64,000 bases of DNA from Bathymodiolus brooksi (Eukaryota; Mollusca; Bivalvia; Mytilida; Modiolidae): the NCBI GenBank assembly GCA_963680875.1, contig OY804576.1, positions 76,637,668 through 76,701,667 on the forward strand, written 5' to 3'. The notes below the pieces were generated by a model. The model was not told the DNA's origin and ran no database searches. It worked only from the letters and a program-made list of their open reading frames with translations. The translations under genes were made by a program, and so were the position numbers. This document shows positions 62,534 to 64,000 of this stretch, one piece after another (positions within the stretch are counted from its first letter, which is position 1; each line of letters starts with the position of its first letter).

Positions 62534-63245
62534 ACAAACACACGACCACTCACAAACACACAAATACACGACCACTCACAAACACACAAATACACGACCG
62601 CTCACAAACACACAAATACATGACCAGTCACAAACACACAAATACACGACCACTCACAAACACACAAATACACGACCACTCACAAACACACAAATACACG
62701 ACTGCTCACAAATACATGACCAGTCACAAACACACAAATACATGACCACTCACAAACACACAAATACATGACCACTCACAAACACACAAATACATGACCA
62801 CTCACAAACACACAAATACACGACCACTCACAAACACAAATACACGACTGCTCACAAACACACAAATACACGACCACTCACAAACACACAAATACATGAC
62901 CTCTCACAAACACACAAATACACGACCACTCACAAACACAAATACACGACCACTCATAAACACACGACTGCTCACAAATACACGACCGCTCACAAATACA
63001 CGACCACTCACAAACACACAAATACACGACTGCTCACTAACACAAATACACGACCGCTCACAAACACACAAATACGTGACCGCTCACAAACACACAAATA
63101 CACGACCACTCACAAACACACAAATACATGACCGCTCACAAACACAAATACATGACCACTCACAAACACACAAATACATGACTGCTCACAAACACAAATA
63201 CATGATCGCTCACAAACACACAAATACATGACCGCTCACAAACAC
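62534..63245 (+). repeat. 26-bp minisatellite, about 27 units
   Basis: AAATACACGACCACTCACAA plus ACACAC repeats, with CACGACC / CATGACC / CGACTGC variants and some 24- or 18-bp short units. Long open frames here (HKHTNTRPLTNTQIHD-type repeats) come only from the lack of stops in the unit. It lies in the PNPT1 intron after exon 18. Confidence 0.92.
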
Positions 63246-63358
63246 ATATTCACATGATGACTCACTTTCCTGGCTTAATACAGGCACTTAGAAATGGCCT
63301 CTCACTGAAAGTGATGATAAACACCCATAAACCAAACCTTTTGTTCTTCAGTACTTAA

Positions 63359-63925
63359 AGGGGCATTATCTGCCAAATCGTAAATTTGTGTTACCTGTAA
63401 AAACTATCAGATATGATTGATGCCTTAATAAAACGTGTTTCTGTAGCTTATAAATGATATGAAATGTACACGCATCGGGGAAAAATCGTGCAACTGCTCG
63501 TGTTTTGAGATCGATCAAGAGATGGACGCCATCTTATTAATTATCGACATTGTTTACGGAGTTTGTCGAATCGTCATTAAATCAGTACAACAATGCACTT
63601 ATTTCTTATTTTTTGTGAATTTGCTTTTAGTCGGTGTTAATTACGGACAAAGAACCATGCAAGTTTGCAGTTAATAAGCGATAAAATACAAATTATTCGT
63701 TTTTACCTGTCACTAGTAAGGTCAGTTGCATACGGAAAAAGGGAGGTCAAATTATTTGCTTGCAAGGAAATAACTCATTGATGGTAATTTTCGTTCTCAA
63801 AAGGCGAAAAGTGGTTCGATAGGTTGTTTAATGTGAAATATTTTTCTTTATTTCATCATTTTAAAGCTATTTACCAATTTCCAAAACATACAATTTTTGG
63901 GGTCAAAATCATAGCTAATGCCCCT
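63359..63925. mobile_element. TTAA-flanked MITE, 567 bp
   Basis: AGGGGCATTA at the left and TAATGCCCCT at the right are inverted copies, directly flanked by TTAA (63355-63358 and 63926-63929). A 71-codon frame inside (63459-63674) has no recognisable features. The TTAA duplication suggests piggyBac-type mobilisation. Confidence 0.75.
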
Positions 63926-63929
63926 TTAA

Positions 63930-64000
63930 CAGTATCATTTTCCTTCCTCTGAGCTACCTCAATGTTGTAATGGTTAGTGTGAGGTACATCGTCGGATAGA
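63930..64000 (+). mobile_element. Possible start of another tRNA-like SINE at the right edge
   Basis: CTACCTCAATGTTGTAATGG then TTAGTGTGAGGTACATCGTC resembles the GGTGTAATGGTTAGCGT head of family A, but the window ends before it can be confirmed. Confidence 0.35.

Noticed and set aside
62460..63231. Thr/His-rich repeat proteins
   Set aside because: These frames come from a stop-free 26-bp minisatellite and shift frame each unit. They lie in an intron.

Overview
The window is eukaryotic. It has long AT-rich introns with GT-AG boundaries, many small exons, tRNA-derived SINEs, MITEs and minisatellites. The SINE tail seen here (GATATAGCTGAAAT followed by a GAAAGTGGCGTTAA-type end), the AGGGCAATAACTCC repeats and the repeat ends with GGACGGACGACGGACG are of kinds I associate with molluscs, bivalves in particular. 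A bivalve is therefore my best guess; no species can be named from the sequence.

Two conserved genes are present, head to head and about 10.3 kb apart. On the minus strand the first six coding exons of KNTC1 (Rod, the kinetochore subunit of the RZZ complex) run from the start codon at 13842 down to 709 and continue past the left edge (207 codons visible). On the plus strand PNPT1 (mitochondrial polynucleotide phosphorylase) runs from a start codon at 24159 through 18 coding exons to 62245 and continues past the right edge. It encodes exactly 555 codons here, covering the presequence, both RNase PH domains and the catalytic Asp/Asp/Lys. The C-terminal KH and S1 domains lie outside. All splice phases agree in both genes.

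Layout. 1-13.9 kb: KNTC1, with introns holding a 41-bp array, a 56-bp minisatellite split by a hAT-like element that carries a zinc-finger exon, hairpin elements, SINEs, and an 18-unit 100-bp array that repeats the exon 1 splice donor. 13.9-24.1 kb: intergenic, with a 4.5-kb composite bounded by inverted termini (including a LINE relic), a Pack-MULE-like element carrying a broken RecQ-type helicase exon, and a large fold-back element with a 9-bp target duplication. 24.3-35.0 kb: PNPT1 intron 1, with a second Pack-MULE copy, a tRNA-like SINE locus in inverted plus tandem copies, and a 48-bp minisatellite. 35-62.2 kb: the rest of PNPT1, whose introns carry SINEs of two families, several MITE families, a pogo-like transposase relic, a 120-bp satellite and a 127-bp palindromic repeat array. 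62.2-64 kb: a 26-bp minisatellite and a TTAA-flanked MITE.

The two genes do not form one pathway. One acts at the mitotic kinetochore, the other in mitochondrial RNA processing. The more unusual content is transposon activity touching gene structure: a duplicated splice-donor array in KNTC1, a SINE insertion that appears to have duplicated a PNPT1 splice acceptor, an in-frame duplicated donor in PNPT1, and captured helicase and zinc-finger exons inside TIR elements.
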